DNA from: Clostridiales bacterium
GTDB lineage: Bacteria > Bacillota > Clostridia > Oscillospirales > CAG-272
DNA: 54,878 nucleotides
Assembly (NCBI GenBank): GCA_016281775.1
Contig: JAEEJH010000091.1
Span: forward strand, 1 to 54,878
Direction: 5' to 3'
Below, piece after piece: positions 54,406-54,878 of the stretch. Both the position numbers and the translations under genes were made by a program. Every line of letters starts with the position of its first letter. The stretch's first letter is position 1. The notes under the pieces were generated by a model that did no database searches, was not told the origin of the DNA, and saw nothing but the letters and a program-made list of their open reading frames with translations.

Positions 54406-54657
54406 AAAAGGCTGTTTGATCTTCCTGATTTTCGGGGATCGGACAGTCTTTTTTTATTCCCTTGTATTGCGGCTTTAGCCGCGCCGGCGGCGCCCCCCCC
54501 ACCGCCCGCCGGCTGATTTTATTTCATTGACAAGTAAATATTTACAGGATAAAAAGGCTGTCCGATCTTCCTGTTTTTCGAAGACCTGACAGTCTTTTTT
54601 ATTCCTTTGTGTTGCGGCTTTAGCCGCGCCGGCGGCGCCCCCCACCGCCCGCCGGCT
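54406..54657. repeat. Direct duplication of a terminator plus GC-rich hairpin unit (54406-54514 and 54552-54657)
   Basis: Both copies: aaaaggctgt..gatcttcctg..ttttcg..gacagtcttttttattcc..tt..gt.ttgcggctttagccgcgccggcggcgccccc..accgcccgccggct. Confidence 0.85.
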
Positions 54658-54694
54658 TGTTTATATTGATTTTTAACGACTATTCAGGCTGTGG

Positions 54695-54878
54695 CTACTT
54701 TATTTCAGAACCACCCCATTCGACGACGGTGAAGCCGGTTCTTTGCGGCGTATCAAACGTTTGCGGTTCGATATCAACGTAAGCGTTAAGAGGTTTATAC
54801 GCCATAAACACGCGGATAAGCGCGTCGGGCGCGGGTTCAACCGTCAGTTTTGCGCTTTCGGTATAAGCGGACGACTGA
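54695..54878 (-). CDS. Unknown protein, C-terminal fragment (N-terminus beyond window)
   Basis: Minus-strand open frame from the window edge: QSSAYTESAKLTVEPAPDALIRVFMAYKPLNAYVDIEPQTFDTPQRTGFTVVEWGGSEIK*; not in the ORF track because it is truncated. Confidence 0.6.
   Translation of the reverse strand, partial: QSSAYTESAKLTVEPAPDALIRVFMAYKPLNAYVDIEPQTFDTPQRTGFTVVEWGGSEIK

Noticed and set aside
1-54878. tRNA, rRNA, riboswitches, prophage, transposase or toxin-antitoxin genes
   Set aside because: No convincing matches seen by eye; a tRNAscan/Infernal/ISfinder run would be needed to exclude small cases.

Overview
This 54.9 kb window comes from a moderately GC-rich, probably Clostridia-like Firmicute; sporulation-type genes (YtfJ/GerW, DacF), ScpAB, Lon-YsxC and RimM-TrmD are present. 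The most notable region is the first ~18.4 kb, which looks like a complete extracellular nucleic-acid scavenging locus. A leftward operon (12.8 to 2.06 kb) encodes an RDD membrane protein, a CUT1-type ABC importer (ATPase, two permeases, solute-binding lipoprotein), a secreted staphylococcal-nuclease-like lipoprotein with intact catalytic motifs, and two large exported proteins built from six YhcR-like OB-fold-type repeats. It diverges from a rightward deoxynucleoside-catabolism operon (deoC, deoD, a deoB-cdd in-frame fusion, pyrimidine-nucleoside phosphorylase, threonine aldolase). Both operons have consensus sigma-A-like promoters in the shared intergenic region. Tandem NrnA-type DHH phosphoesterases and SurE flank the locus and could process imported oligonucleotides and nucleotides. 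Other notable items are an OhrR-like/Gpx/TrxA/TrxB peroxide operon, a string of about eight short hairpins upstream of rimM, dispersed GC-rich intergenic repeats, a zinc-ribbon PlsC fusion, a LeuA-type synthase that could be a Re-citrate synthase, and a secreted beta-propeller lipoprotein. Everything is read by eye from sequence and the ORF track; no homology search was run.
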